Part shown: positions 8,246 to 17,013 of the stretch, piece after piece
Numbering within the stretch: the first letter of the stretch is position 1
Layout: every line of letters starts with the position of its first letter
Assembly: GCF_000373485.1 (NCBI RefSeq)
Contig: NZ_KB891592.1
Location: 1-64,000, forward strand
DNA from: Dasania marina DSM 21967
Lineage (GTDB): Bacteria > Pseudomonadota > Gammaproteobacteria > Pseudomonadales > Dasaniaceae
Reading direction: 5' to 3'
Length of the DNA: 64,000 bases
Notes under the pieces: model-generated
Seen by the model: only the letters and a program-made list of their open reading frames with translations
Databases searched by the model: none
Told to the model about the DNA's origin: nothing
Program-made: the position numbers and the translations under genes

Positions 8246-9178
8246 ATGAATACTTCAGAGTTTGATAGTAAAGAATTTCGCCCTGCATTGGGTCAGTTCC
8301 CAACCGGCGTAACCGTTATAACCACAGTAGATGAAAAGGGTGAATCTGTTGGCGTTACAGCTAGCAGCTTTAATTCAGTTTCAATGGATCCTCCGCTTAT
8401 TCTTTGGAGTGTCGATAAGAAAGCGTACAGCGCTTCTATTTTTGAAAGTGCCAGCAATTTTGTTGTTAGTGTGTTAAGTCGAGATCAGGTATCAATATCT
8501 AATCGTTTTGCTGGCCGAGGCGAGGATAAATTCGATGGTTTGGACTTGCCAGTCGGTATCGGTGGATGTCCTCTATTGGAAAAATGTGCTGCACAGTTTG
8601 AGTGTGAAGCATGGAGTGTTTATGAAGGTGGTGACCATCTTATTATTGTTGGTAAAGTTATTAAATACAGCCACGACCAGTCTAAATTGCCTTTAGTGTT
8701 TTCACAGGGGAGTTATGCGGTATCTATGCAGCACCCTGAATCAATAAAACGCAACAAGGTTAGTGCTAAACCTAATGATTTTCTGGCCGATTACTTGCCG
8801 TTTTTGTTGCATTTAGCTTTTACCGGATCTGGAGCTGAGCTATATCCACAGTTCATGGAGAGATATCAGGTAACGCCAGAAGAGTGGAGGATATTCACTT
8901 TATTGGAGTCTAGGGGTAGCAGTAACCTTTCGGATATTGCAGATATGTTGATGCAGCCTACGGTTTTTCTTGCTTCCGTGACAGAAAAGATGACGGATAA
9001 AGGTTATTTGAAAGTTGAACCTACTGCTGTTTTAACGCTTACCGAAAAGGGTTTAGAAATGAGCCAGAAATTGTTCGCGCTGGCTAAAGCGCATGAGAAG
9101 ATGACGATTGCATCGCTGAGTGATTCGCAATGTAAGGAGTTAAAATCTTCACTAAAATCTATTTGCGGTATTAAATAA
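8246..9178 (+). CDS. iacG: flavin reductase with C-terminal MarR-like domain, IacG
   Basis: Residues 1 to about 165 form an HpaC/DIM6-type flavin reductase (FPTGVTVITT, GVTASSFNSVS, FVVSVLSRDQ). Residues about 175-310 resemble a MarR winged helix (EWRIFTLLESRG, LSDIADMLMQPTVFLASVTEKM, KGYLKVEP, LTEKG). The same fusion is known in the C1 reductase of Acinetobacter p-hydroxyphenylacetate hydroxylase, where the MarR-like part holds the reductase back until the aromatic substrate binds. The pairing with IacA, a C2-like oxygenase, makes substrate-gated NADH oxidation by this protein likely. Shorter IacG proteins without the extension are common. A DNA-binding role is less likely but not excluded. 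Confidence 0.87.
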   Translation: MNTSEFDSKEFRPALGQFPTGVTVITTVDEKGESVGVTASSFNSVSMDPPLILWSVDKKAYSASIFESASNFVVSVLSRDQVSISNRFAGRGEDKFDGLDLPVGIGGCPLLEKCAAQFECEAWSVYEGGDHLIIVGKVIKYSHDQSKLPLVFSQGSYAVSMQHPESIKRNKVSAKPNDFLADYLPFLLHLAFTGSGAELYPQFMERYQVTPEEWRIFTLLESRGSSNLSDIADMLMQPTVFLASVTEKMTDKGYLKVEPTAVLTLTEKGLEMSQKLFALAKAHEKMTIASLSDSQCKELKSSLKSICGIK

Positions 9179-9305
9179 AAAGTTTATTTAATTTTTTCTT
9201 TCATATGAGCATAATAAAAAATATCTGATAGAGGTTTTTTTACAAGCTCTAAATAATAAACGCCACTTTTGCTGGCGAAAAATATTCCTTTAAAGGGATT
9301 AGATC

Positions 9306-10514
9306 ATGATTAAGCATGACGTATTTATTTGTGACAGTATTCGTACCCCCATTGGGCGCTATGGTGGTTCGCTTTCTTCAGTCCGTACTGATGATTTAGG
9401 AGCTCACGCGATTCGTGCTTTATTAAATCGCAATAAACAACTAGATCCCGCTGGTATTGATGAGATATTTTTTGGCTGCGCCAATCAGGCCGGTGAAGAT
9501 AATCGCAATGTGGCAAGAATGGCCGGCTTGTTAGCCGGTATTCCACAATCGGTTCCGGGTGTCACACTTAATCGTCTATGTGGTTCTGGCATGGATGCGG
9601 TGGGCAGCGCAGCCAGAAGCATTATAGCGGGTGAGTTGGGATTGGTGATTGCCGGAGGCGTAGAGTCGATGTCCAGAGCACCGTTTGTTATGGCCAAAGC
9701 TGACACCGCTTTCTCGCGTGATTCGAATTTATACGACACGACCATGGGGTGGCGATTTATCAACGACAAGCTACACCGTGAGTATGGCACCGATACCATG
9801 CCTGAAACGGCTGAGAATGTGGCTGAAGCTTTTTCTATTTCAAGAATGGATCAAGATTTATTTGCTTTACGCTCACAGCAAAAAGCAGCGCAGGCAATTA
9901 AGGCTGGCCGTTTTCAAGCAGAGATTGAGCCGGTCGTGATTCCACAGCGTAAAGGTGATCCTATCATTGTTAGCGTTGATGAGCATCCGCGCGAAACCAA
10001 TCTGGAGAGTTTGCAGTCACTGAAAACACCTTTTCGTCAATCGGGCACAGTTACTGCCGGCAATGCATCGGGTGTGAATGATGGTGCGGCAGCCATGTTG
10101 GTCGCAAACGAAATATCAGCTGCTAAAAATGGTTTAGAGCCGGTTGCTCGATTTATTACCATGGCAACATCAGGTGTTGAGCCTAGATTGATGGGTATCG
10201 GGCCGGTAACGGCTTCATTGAAAGCGCTCAAAAATGCGGGCTTGAGTATAAATGATATTGACGTCATTGAGCTGAATGAAGCTTTTGCCAGTCAAGGTTT
10301 AGCCGTCTTAAGAGAGCTAGGCGTTGCAGACGACGATGAACGAGTTAACCCTAATGGTGGCGCGATAGCTTTGGGCCATCCTTTAGGTATGAGTGGCGCC
10401 CGATTAGTGATGACAGCGGCGCGAGAACTATCATTAACGGGTGGTCGTTTTGCGCTTTGCACAATGTGCATAGGCGTGGGGCAGGGCATCGCTATCATTT
10501 TGGAACGAGTATGA
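9306..10514 (+). CDS. pcaF: 3-oxoadipyl-CoA thiolase
   Basis: The 402-residue thiolase has the acylation cysteine Cys92 in [12 protein letters not shown], the NEAFA motif, the catalytic His in [16 protein letters not shown] and a C-terminal [10 protein letters not shown] cysteine. Beta-ketoadipyl-CoA thiolases split 3-oxoadipyl-CoA into succinyl-CoA and acetyl-CoA, the last step of catechol ortho degradation. The length and the [12 protein letters not shown] segment suit PcaF. A ribosome site AAGGG precedes the ATG. Its TGA overlaps the ATG of the CoA-transferase gene (ATGA), coupling the last two steps of the pathway. Confidence 0.88.
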   Translation: MIKHDVFICDSIRTPIGRYGGSLSSVRTDDLGAHAIRALLNRNKQLDPAGIDEIFFGCANQAGEDNRNVARMAGLLAGIPQSVPGVTLNRLCGSGMDAVGSAARSIIAGELGLVIAGGVESMSRAPFVMAKADTAFSRDSNLYDTTMGWRFINDKLHREYGTDTMPETAENVAEAFSISRMDQDLFALRSQQKAAQAIKAGRFQAEIEPVVIPQRKGDPIIVSVDEHPRETNLESLQSLKTPFRQSGTVTAGNASGVNDGAAAMLVANEISAAKNGLEPVARFITMATSGVEPRLMGIGPVTASLKALKNAGLSINDIDVIELNEAFASQGLAVLRELGVADDDERVNPNGGAIALGHPLGMSGARLVMTAARELSLTGGRFALCTMCIGVGQGIAIILERV

Positions 10515-11869
10515 AAGAAGTCAGTATTATTTCTGCGCAGGAAGCTGCAGAAAAAGTTAAATCCGGTGATACATTATTGGTCGGCGGCTTTGGTATGACC
10601 GGTAACCCCGTGCAATTAGTTCATGCCTTGGCAGAGAACACATCGATTGATAATTTGACCTATGTCGGTAACAACGTCGGCGAAGCCGGTTTGGGTGGTG
10701 GTCGCTTGTTACGAAACGGGCAGCTAAAAAAAGCGATTGGTTCTTTTTTTACCAGTAATCGCGAAGCGGTAGAAGCTGCGCAAACGGGAAAGATAGAAAC
10801 CGAGTTAATTCCACAGGGTACATTGGCAGAGGCTTTACGAGCGGCAGGTGCAGGTATAGGTGGTTTTTATACCCCGACCAGTGCGGGTACTGTGTTAGCC
10901 GAGCATAAAGACTGCAAGCATTTGGATGGAAAAGATCAGGTTTTTCAAAAAGCTATTCATGGTGATGTGGCATTTATTCGCGCCTGGACGGCGGATACTG
11001 CCGGTAACTTGCAGTATCGTTTAACCGAGCGCAATTTTAACCCCTTGATGGCAACGGCAGGAAAAATAGTCATTGCTGAGGTGCAAAACATTGTAGCCGA
11101 AGGCGAGTTAAATCCAGACCAAATTCATACGCCGGGTTGTTTTGTGGATTACATAGTGCAGGCGGCGTTAACGGAAGAGGCATTAGGCTCATCTGCCAAT
11201 GTGGCCAGCAGTGATAAGGTGGTAAGCCCAGAGCGTATGAGCATGGCACGGGCAGTGTTGGGTGAATTACGGCGCGGCGATGTAGTGAACTTAGGGATAG
11301 GTATTCCAACCTTGGTTGCAGATCTTATTACACCCGAGCATGGCATTATTTTACATAGCGAAAACGGTATGTTGGGCGTAGGGCCTGAACCGAAAAGTGG
11401 TGGTGCTATGGATTACCCCGTAAATGCCGGGAAAATTCCGGTAACCGCTTTGCCTGGTAGCAGTTACTTCGATTCCTCTGAGTCGTTTGGAATGATTCGC
11501 GGTGGGCATATCGATGTTGCCGTTATGGGCGGATTAGAAGTTGATGGCCATGCTGACCTTGCTAACTGGGCAGTGCCGGGCAAACCCTTGCTTGGTGTTG
11601 GCGGTGCCATGGATTTAGCTAGTGGTGCAAAGCGTCTGATTGTTACTATGACCCATACCGATAAGAAAGGCCGACCAAAGTTGGTAGCTGACTGCAAGTT
11701 ACCACTCACGGCAATTGCATCGGTAGATGTCATTATTACTGAGCTGGCTGTTTTTCATCGCGATGGAAATATTTGGAACCTAACTCAGTTAATGCCGGGT
11801 ATTGAATTGGCAGAGGTCAGTAAAAAAACAACAATGCCATTTAAGGTTTCTCTCAATAAGGTTGAGTAA
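10511..11869 (+). CDS. 3-oxoacid CoA-transferase, A and B subunits fused (3-oxoadipate:succinyl-CoA)
   Basis: Both halves of a type I CoA-transferase are in one 452-residue chain. The A part comes first ([15 protein letters not shown], then [11 protein letters not shown], up to about residue 230). The B part follows ([27 protein letters not shown]), with the catalytic Glu in the SENGMLG motif. Next to pcaF and the cat genes it most likely makes 3-oxoadipyl-CoA from 3-oxoadipate and succinyl-CoA, a job usually done by separate PcaI and PcaJ. I start at the ATG at 10511, which overlaps the thiolase stop, instead of the longer reading from 10457 that runs inside the thiolase gene. An acetoacetate-specific SCOT is the alternative. 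Confidence 0.85.
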   Translation: MKEVSIISAQEAAEKVKSGDTLLVGGFGMTGNPVQLVHALAENTSIDNLTYVGNNVGEAGLGGGRLLRNGQLKKAIGSFFTSNREAVEAAQTGKIETELIPQGTLAEALRAAGAGIGGFYTPTSAGTVLAEHKDCKHLDGKDQVFQKAIHGDVAFIRAWTADTAGNLQYRLTERNFNPLMATAGKIVIAEVQNIVAEGELNPDQIHTPGCFVDYIVQAALTEEALGSSANVASSDKVVSPERMSMARAVLGELRRGDVVNLGIGIPTLVADLITPEHGIILHSENGMLGVGPEPKSGGAMDYPVNAGKIPVTALPGSSYFDSSESFGMIRGGHIDVAVMGGLEVDGHADLANWAVPGKPLLGVGGAMDLASGAKRLIVTMTHTDKKGRPKLVADCKLPLTAIASVDVIITELAVFHRDGNIWNLTQLMPGIELAEVSKKTTMPFKVSLNKVE

Positions 11870-12110
11870 TTGCTTACTGAACAAGAAATTATCAATAATA
11901 ATTATTCAGATTCGAAATTATTTTGATAATGGTAATCAGTATGAATAAGTTTTAATGTTGGTTTATTTATGTAGAGAATATCAAAGATTGAAATTACTTT
12001 TTGAATTTTAAGTTTATCGTCACTGTGTAAAAAAACATTACATTTGAATTTATTCTTCATGGCTAGGATGTAAAAAATTCGATGAATGTTAACTTTAATC
12101 ACCTATTACA

Positions 12111-13250
12111 ATGGTTCTTATAATGAATGTTACAGAATTAAAAATAGAAAAATTCGAATCTTTTTTGTTGGATGTTCCAACAATACGTCCTCATATTTTA
12201 TCTATGGCCACCATGCATTCACAAACTATTGTTCTGCTAAGAATAACATTCTCTGATGGAACGGTCGGTTTGGGTGAGGCGTCAACTATTGGAGGGCTAG
12301 CTTATGGTGATGAAAGCCCTGAAGGTATAAAGGTGTCACTTGATAGCTATTTTGCACCACTGTTACTCAATCAACCTTATAAAAGTGTTGGTGGTACAAT
12401 GTTGCGAATTAATAAAAATATTGTCGGTAATAGATTTGCTAAAAACGCCATTGAAATTGCATTAATGGATGCTATGGGACATCGCTTAGGTGTTCCTGTT
12501 TCGGAGTTGCTAGGTGGTCGTATAGTGGATCATATTCCGGTTCTTTGGGTGCTTGCGAGTGGTGATTTGAGCAAAGATATTGCCGAAGCGGAAGAAATGA
12601 TTGCTAGCAGGCGACACAATGTTTTTAAAATAAAAATTGGCAAGCGATCAGTGGATCAAGATGTTGCCCATGTTGCTGCTATTAAACAGGCTTTAGGTGA
12701 TGCGGCTAGTATCCGTGTTGATGTTAATCAAGCATGGACACGTTGGCAAGCTAATCGCGGATCCGCGATGTTAGCCGATGCAGGTATTGACCTGATAGAG
12801 CAACCATTAAGGCATGATGATATTGAGGGTATGAAGCAATTAGTTCAACAGGGAAGAATCGCAATTATGGCCGATGAAAGTGTGCAAGGGCCAAAAATTG
12901 CTTTTGACATGACGACAGCTTATTCCGCAGATGTTTACTCGATTAAAATAGCGCAGTCAGGTGGGTTATCCGAAGCAGCTAGAGTTGCATCGATTGTTTC
13001 CATATCGGGAGCTGCTCCTTATGGCGGTACTATGCTTGAACCTCATATTGGAACAGTGGCGTCTGCACAGTTATTTTCTACCTTTCCTAGTTTGGAGTGG
13101 GGGACGGAGCTTTTTGCGCCACTATTATTAAAAGAACAATACGTAAATGAAACATTGGATTATGTTGATTTTGGTTTAACTGTTCCTAATAGCCCAGGTT
13201 TAGGTATTTCTTTAGATGAAGATAAAGTAAGTTATTTTAGTCGCAAGTAA
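12111..13250 (+). CDS. catB: muconate cycloisomerase
   Basis: This enolase-superfamily protein (379 residues, or 375 if the ATG at 12123 is used) has the KIKIG lysine, metal ligands in RVDVNQAW, LIEQPL and MADES, the second lysine in SIKIAQSGG, and the CatB-typical TMLEPHIGT segment. It converts cis,cis-muconate to muconolactone. A 241-bp AT-rich gap separates it from the CoA-transferase gene, so catBCAD may have its own promoter. No clear ribosome site distinguishes the two starts. Gene order catB-catC-catA is the common gammaproteobacterial one. Confidence 0.9.
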   Translation: MVLIMNVTELKIEKFESFLLDVPTIRPHILSMATMHSQTIVLLRITFSDGTVGLGEASTIGGLAYGDESPEGIKVSLDSYFAPLLLNQPYKSVGGTMLRINKNIVGNRFAKNAIEIALMDAMGHRLGVPVSELLGGRIVDHIPVLWVLASGDLSKDIAEAEEMIASRRHNVFKIKIGKRSVDQDVAHVAAIKQALGDAASIRVDVNQAWTRWQANRGSAMLADAGIDLIEQPLRHDDIEGMKQLVQQGRIAIMADESVQGPKIAFDMTTAYSADVYSIKIAQSGGLSEAARVASIVSISGAAPYGGTMLEPHIGTVASAQLFSTFPSLEWGTELFAPLLLKEQYVNETLDYVDFGLTVPNSPGLGISLDEDKVSYFSRK

Positions 13251-13278
13251 AAAAATTGTATTTTTTGGAGGTCTAAGT

Positions 13279-13569
13279 ATGTTGTTTAAAGTAGAAATGG
13301 AAGTGATTGTTCCTCATGATGTGGACCCTGAAATTTTTGAATCGATAAAAAGTAAAGAAAAAGAATATGCCAGTGAATTGCAGTCTAAGGGCGTATGGAG
13401 GCATCTCTGGAGGGTGGCAGGAGAATATAAAAATATCAGTATTTTTGATGTTGATAGCAATCAGGCGTTACATGATACGTTAATGGGGCTACCTTTGTAC
13501 CCCTATATGAATGTTGAGGTAACTCCTCTGTGTCGCCACCCATCATCAATTCATAACGATGATAGGTAG
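13279..13569 (+). CDS. catC: muconolactone delta-isomerase
   Basis: The 96-residue product matches CatC throughout: FKVEMEVIVPHDVDP at the start, KEKEYASELQSKGVWRHLWRV in the middle, and LPLYPYMNVEVTPLCRHPSS at the end. It converts muconolactone to 3-oxoadipate enol-lactone. A good TTGGAGG ribosome site precedes the ATG and the gene lies 28 bp after catB. Confidence 0.93.
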   Translation: MLFKVEMEVIVPHDVDPEIFESIKSKEKEYASELQSKGVWRHLWRVAGEYKNISIFDVDSNQALHDTLMGLPLYPYMNVEVTPLCRHPSSIHNDDR

Positions 13570-13613
13570 AATGTTTTAAATCTGTTTAGCTATAATAAAA
13601 TGAGGTGAATCTA

Positions 13614-14495
13614 ATGAGTAACGAAATAACTGATAGTGTTGAAATTCAAAAATTTCTGGATAAAGTTGCAGGTTTGGATAATGACCAAGGAAATCCGCGT
13701 ATTAAAACGATCGTGCGTCGCTTAGTAGGTGATCTATTCGCAGCAATTGAAGATTTAGAAATTAATGAAACTGAGTTTTGGAAAGGTTTACATTTTATTC
13801 AGGCGGCCGCGCCCGAATTGATTTTAATTTCTCCTGGATTAGGCTTTGACCACTTTCTTGATGTGCTGATGGATGAAGCTGATAAGAAGGCCGGTAAACT
13901 TGGTGGTACGCCACGGACTATTGAAGGCCCGTTATATGTTGAGAATGCCCCTATTAGCGATGGCTACGCTGAGATGGTGACTGATGAACCCGGTGATCCA
14001 ATGGAGTTGACTGGTGTGGTTAAAGATCAACAAGGAAACCCTATCGATAGCGCTCTAGTTGAAATTTGGCATGCGAGTGAAACCGGTGGTTACTCACACT
14101 TTGACCCAACCCTTGTGGAGTTTGCTTTCCGTCGCGGTATTCGCACAGGTGCTGATGGTGCATATAAAGCGAAAAGTATTATGCCTTCTGGTTATGCAGT
14201 GCCTCCTGGAGGTTCAAGTGAGACTCTTTTAGGTCAACTAGGTCGCCATGGTAATCGTCCTGCACATATTCATTTCTTTGTTTCTGCGCCTGGTTATAAG
14301 CATTTGACAACACAAATTAATATTGCCGGTGACCCGTTCACCTACGATGACTTTGCCTTTGCTACTCGTGATGAGTTGGTAGTTGAGTCCAGTGATGTAG
14401 ATGGTATAGCTAAGGTTAAATTTGATTTAACCTTAGTAAAAAGCCACGACGATGACGATACCGCTCGTGCTGCTCGTAATCGGATGGCTGGTTAA
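13614..14495 (+). CDS. catA: catechol 1,2-dioxygenase
   Basis: The 293-residue protein is an intradiol dioxygenase with an N-terminal helical dimerisation/lipid-binding region and a C-terminal beta domain. The iron ligands are Tyr in EGPLYVE, Tyr in PSGYAVPP and the two His in RPAHIHFFVSAPGYKHLT. It opens catechol to cis,cis-muconate. The start at 14 bp downstream of the GTG at 13605 is not needed: the ATG at 13614 has GAGG at 13602-13605 and gives the usual N-terminus. It ends 4 bp before the enol-lactonase start. Confidence 0.93.
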   Translation: MSNEITDSVEIQKFLDKVAGLDNDQGNPRIKTIVRRLVGDLFAAIEDLEINETEFWKGLHFIQAAAPELILISPGLGFDHFLDVLMDEADKKAGKLGGTPRTIEGPLYVENAPISDGYAEMVTDEPGDPMELTGVVKDQQGNPIDSALVEIWHASETGGYSHFDPTLVEFAFRRGIRTGADGAYKAKSIMPSGYAVPPGGSSETLLGQLGRHGNRPAHIHFFVSAPGYKHLTTQINIAGDPFTYDDFAFATRDELVVESSDVDGIAKVKFDLTLVKSHDDDDTARAARNRMAG

Positions 14496-14499
14496 TTCT

Positions 14500-15303
14500 A
14501 TGAGCTTAAATAGTTTACCTATAAAGTTTATGGCAAATGATGGCTGTAATATACATTACAGCCATCATGTTAATGCCGGTAAGCCAACACTCGTTCTATC
14601 TAATTCTTTAGGTACAACAATGGCTATGTGGGAGCCTCAATTAGAGGTTTTAAAAAATCATTTTAGTGTTGTTTGTTATGATTCTCGAGGCCATGGTTGT
14701 TCAGATGTGTTTCCGGGGTCTTACTCAGTAGATCGACTAGGTTGTGATGTTGTTGAACTTTTAGATTTTTTAGATCTTGATAAAGTTCATTTCTGTGGTC
14801 TCTCTATTGGGGGGATGGTTGGTCAATGGTTAGCTGCTCGTTTCCCAAGTCGAATTAATTCTCTTGTATTGGCAAATACTTCAGCCTGTATAGAGCCTTC
14901 CTCTATGTGGCAAGATCGCATTAACCATGTACAAAAAGAAGGTTTACTCAGTATTTGGGGTAATGTTCTTGCACGATGGCTGTCTTCGGATTTTATCAAA
15001 AATAATGCTGAAGCAGTTGACAATATGAAGGCCATGTTTAGTAGTATTGATAGTGATGGCTATTGTGGTTGTTGTGCGGCTATTCGTGATATGGATCTGC
15101 GTCAAGTCGCTAATTTAAATAAGCTTCCTACACTAATTATCGCGGGAGCTCAGGACTTAGCAACGCCTATTGAACATTCGGAATATTTACTGAGTCAATA
15201 TTCTGATGGCAAGCTAATCACATTAGACGCGGGTCATCTATCAAATGTTGAGCAAACTGAGGGGTTTAATCAAGCTATCCTTGATTTTTTAGTTGAACGC
15301 TAA
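14500..15303 (+). CDS. catD: 3-oxoadipate enol-lactonase
   Basis: The 267-residue alpha/beta hydrolase has the nucleophile Ser102 in GLSIGGMVGQWL, an acid in IIAGAQDLATP and the histidine in LDAGHLSN, which is the PcaD/CatD pattern. It hydrolyses 3-oxoadipate enol-lactone to 3-oxoadipate. I use the ATG at 14500; the longer reading from 14452 would overlap the end of catA in another frame. It completes the set from catechol to 3-oxoadipate. The symbol could equally be pcaD. Confidence 0.88.
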   Translation: MSLNSLPIKFMANDGCNIHYSHHVNAGKPTLVLSNSLGTTMAMWEPQLEVLKNHFSVVCYDSRGHGCSDVFPGSYSVDRLGCDVVELLDFLDLDKVHFCGLSIGGMVGQWLAARFPSRINSLVLANTSACIEPSSMWQDRINHVQKEGLLSIWGNVLARWLSSDFIKNNAEAVDNMKAMFSSIDSDGYCGCCAAIRDMDLRQVANLNKLPTLIIAGAQDLATPIEHSEYLLSQYSDGKLITLDAGHLSNVEQTEGFNQAILDFLVER

Positions 15304-15618
15304 TCCCTCAATTCATAGTGGCAATAGGTGGGTTTTTATATAAATGACTATGAATAGGTAGGGCTGGCACACTGAGAATCGGTGTGGTTCTTGTATTGTG
15401 GTAGGGGGGGGTTAAACTGCAGCTACAGAAATAAAACATATCATCGGGTAAGCGCCAGCTATTTAATTATAATACGTGGCATTTATTGTATATATACGTC
15501 TGCCATTCACGGGGATCAGCTGCCCGTTCCGGTTCTTATGAAAGTTCTTTTTCAGTTATTAGTCTATCTCATTGCTCAACACAAACTATTTAAATAAATA
15601 TAATGTTGTAGGAAATTA
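15304..15618 (+). other. 315-bp intergenic region, no convincing gene
   Basis: The gap between the enol-lactonase and the MFS gene contains an eight-G run near 15404-15411 and an AT-rich stretch around 15460-15495 that could hold a promoter. A possible 71-codon reading at 15382-15597 has no ribosome site and no recognisable features. No terminator hairpin is clear after the enol-lactonase stop. Confidence 0.5.
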
Positions 15619-16824
15619 ATGAGTCAATTAACGTATCAGATAGGTAAAAAAGAGTTTATTTGTGTCATGGCTCTGTTGATGTCCATGGTGGCTTTATCTA
15701 TTGACACAATATTGCCTGCACTAACTGAGATTGGTGGCGATCTAGGTGTTGGAGATGCCAATAATATTCAGTTAATTATATCAGCCATCTACTTAGGTAT
15801 GGCAGTTGGAATTATCTTGTTTGGGCCTTTATCTGATTCTTATGGTAGGAAGAGGGTTATCTATCTGGGCATAGCTATATTTTTAATAGGTAACTTAGTC
15901 TCGGTTTTAGCAGGTGACTTCAAGGTCATGCTTATCGGCCGGCTTCTCCAAGGTTTTGGAGCGGCCTCATGCCGAGTACTTTCATTGGCTATTATTAGGG
16001 ATAGATTTGAAGGTAAGGAAATGGGGCAGGTGCTGTCTTTAATAATGTCATTCTTTATTCTAGTGCCCATCATCGCGCCATCTATAGGGCAGGTAATCTT
16101 ACGTTTTCTAGATTGGCGATTTATTTTTATTTTTACCTCATGTGTTAGCTTAGTAGCTTTTACTTGGTTGTATGTTCGGCAAGTGGAAACATTGCCCTTA
16201 GATAAGCGCCTACCTTTTACCTTTAGTGTTATCAGGTCAGGGATGGTAGAAACGCTAAGTAACAAGTATTCGTTTTTTTATATGCTTTCGTCTGGGTTCA
16301 TATTTGGCGCGTTTATTTGTTATATCAGCCTGTCCCCCCAGCTCTTGAAGATTCAATATGATCTGGGGAAGTTGTTTTCTGTTTATTTTAGTGCCTTAGC
16401 GCTAGTTATAGGCCTAGCATCGTTTCTCAATTATCGCCTTGTTACAATTTTTTCCATGCGAGCAATTTGTTTGGTTTCAGTAATAATATTTGGCCTATCG
16501 TCAAGTATATTTTTAATTTATGTTGAGGCATTAACTGAGCAACCTGAGCTTGCCGTTTTATTGGCCTATCTGTCAATTATGTTGTTTTGTTTTGGTGTGT
16601 TTTATGGGAATGTTAATGCGCTTGCTGTCCAGCCTTTAGGGCATATAGCAGGCCTTGCCTCTTCAGTGGTGACGTCGGTACAGACGTTTATGGCTATTAT
16701 TATTGCGGGCGTCATAGGGCAGTGTTATGACGGAACAGTACGGCCTATTGTGATTGGTTTTTTGATTTGCGGTATGCTTGGATTTACCTGCCTTCTTTGG
16801 GCGGGAAGGTCGAGGAGTAGATAA
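15619..16824 (+). CDS. MFS transporter, Bcr/CflA-like
   Basis: The 401-residue protein is a 12-helix major facilitator. After helix 2 it has the signature loop LSDSYGRKRVIYLG, and helix 4-5 contains GRLLQGFGAASCRVLS, both typical of the Bcr/CflA drug:H+ antiporter branch (DHA1). Its position inside the catabolic run suggests transport of a pathway compound. Known Bcr/CflA members mostly export, so removal of a toxic indole or catechol intermediate is as likely as uptake. TAGGAAATTA precedes the ATG at 15619. Confidence 0.82.
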   Translation: MSQLTYQIGKKEFICVMALLMSMVALSIDTILPALTEIGGDLGVGDANNIQLIISAIYLGMAVGIILFGPLSDSYGRKRVIYLGIAIFLIGNLVSVLAGDFKVMLIGRLLQGFGAASCRVLSLAIIRDRFEGKEMGQVLSLIMSFFILVPIIAPSIGQVILRFLDWRFIFIFTSCVSLVAFTWLYVRQVETLPLDKRLPFTFSVIRSGMVETLSNKYSFFYMLSSGFIFGAFICYISLSPQLLKIQYDLGKLFSVYFSALALVIGLASFLNYRLVTIFSMRAICLVSVIIFGLSSSIFLIYVEALTEQPELAVLLAYLSIMLFCFGVFYGNVNALAVQPLGHIAGLASSVVTSVQTFMAIIIAGVIGQCYDGTVRPIVIGFLICGMLGFTCLLWAGRSRSR

Positions 16825-17013
16825 TAAGTTGGTAGTTCGTTGTTTTGTGGAGAAGTTTTAAGGGGGCGAGTAGCGCTGGGAAGACTCTAAGCATGCTGAT
16901 TTTTACCCTTTAGTTCCTTATAAACCATTTTTTTCTTCGCTGAGCGCCAAGATTCTATAGGCGACCCTTTGGTAGTCTGGTTACACACAAAAATACAATA
17001 ATTAGGGGAATCT

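Noticed and set aside
9261-9277. Small hairpin CGCCA/TGGCG between iacG and the thiolase gene as a terminator
   Set aside because: Only five paired bases and no T-tract follow; too weak to claim.
11902-12102. 66-codon minus-strand open frame between the CoA-transferase gene and catB
   Set aside because: AT-rich intergenic sequence with no ribosome site; long frames without stops are not compelling evidence at this size.
15382-15597. 71-codon plus-strand open frame upstream of the MFS gene
   Set aside because: No ribosome site and no recognisable protein features; treated as intergenic.
15861-16265. 134-codon minus-strand open frame opposite the MFS gene
   Set aside because: The MFS protein has clear transmembrane and signature motifs on the plus strand; the reverse frame has none.
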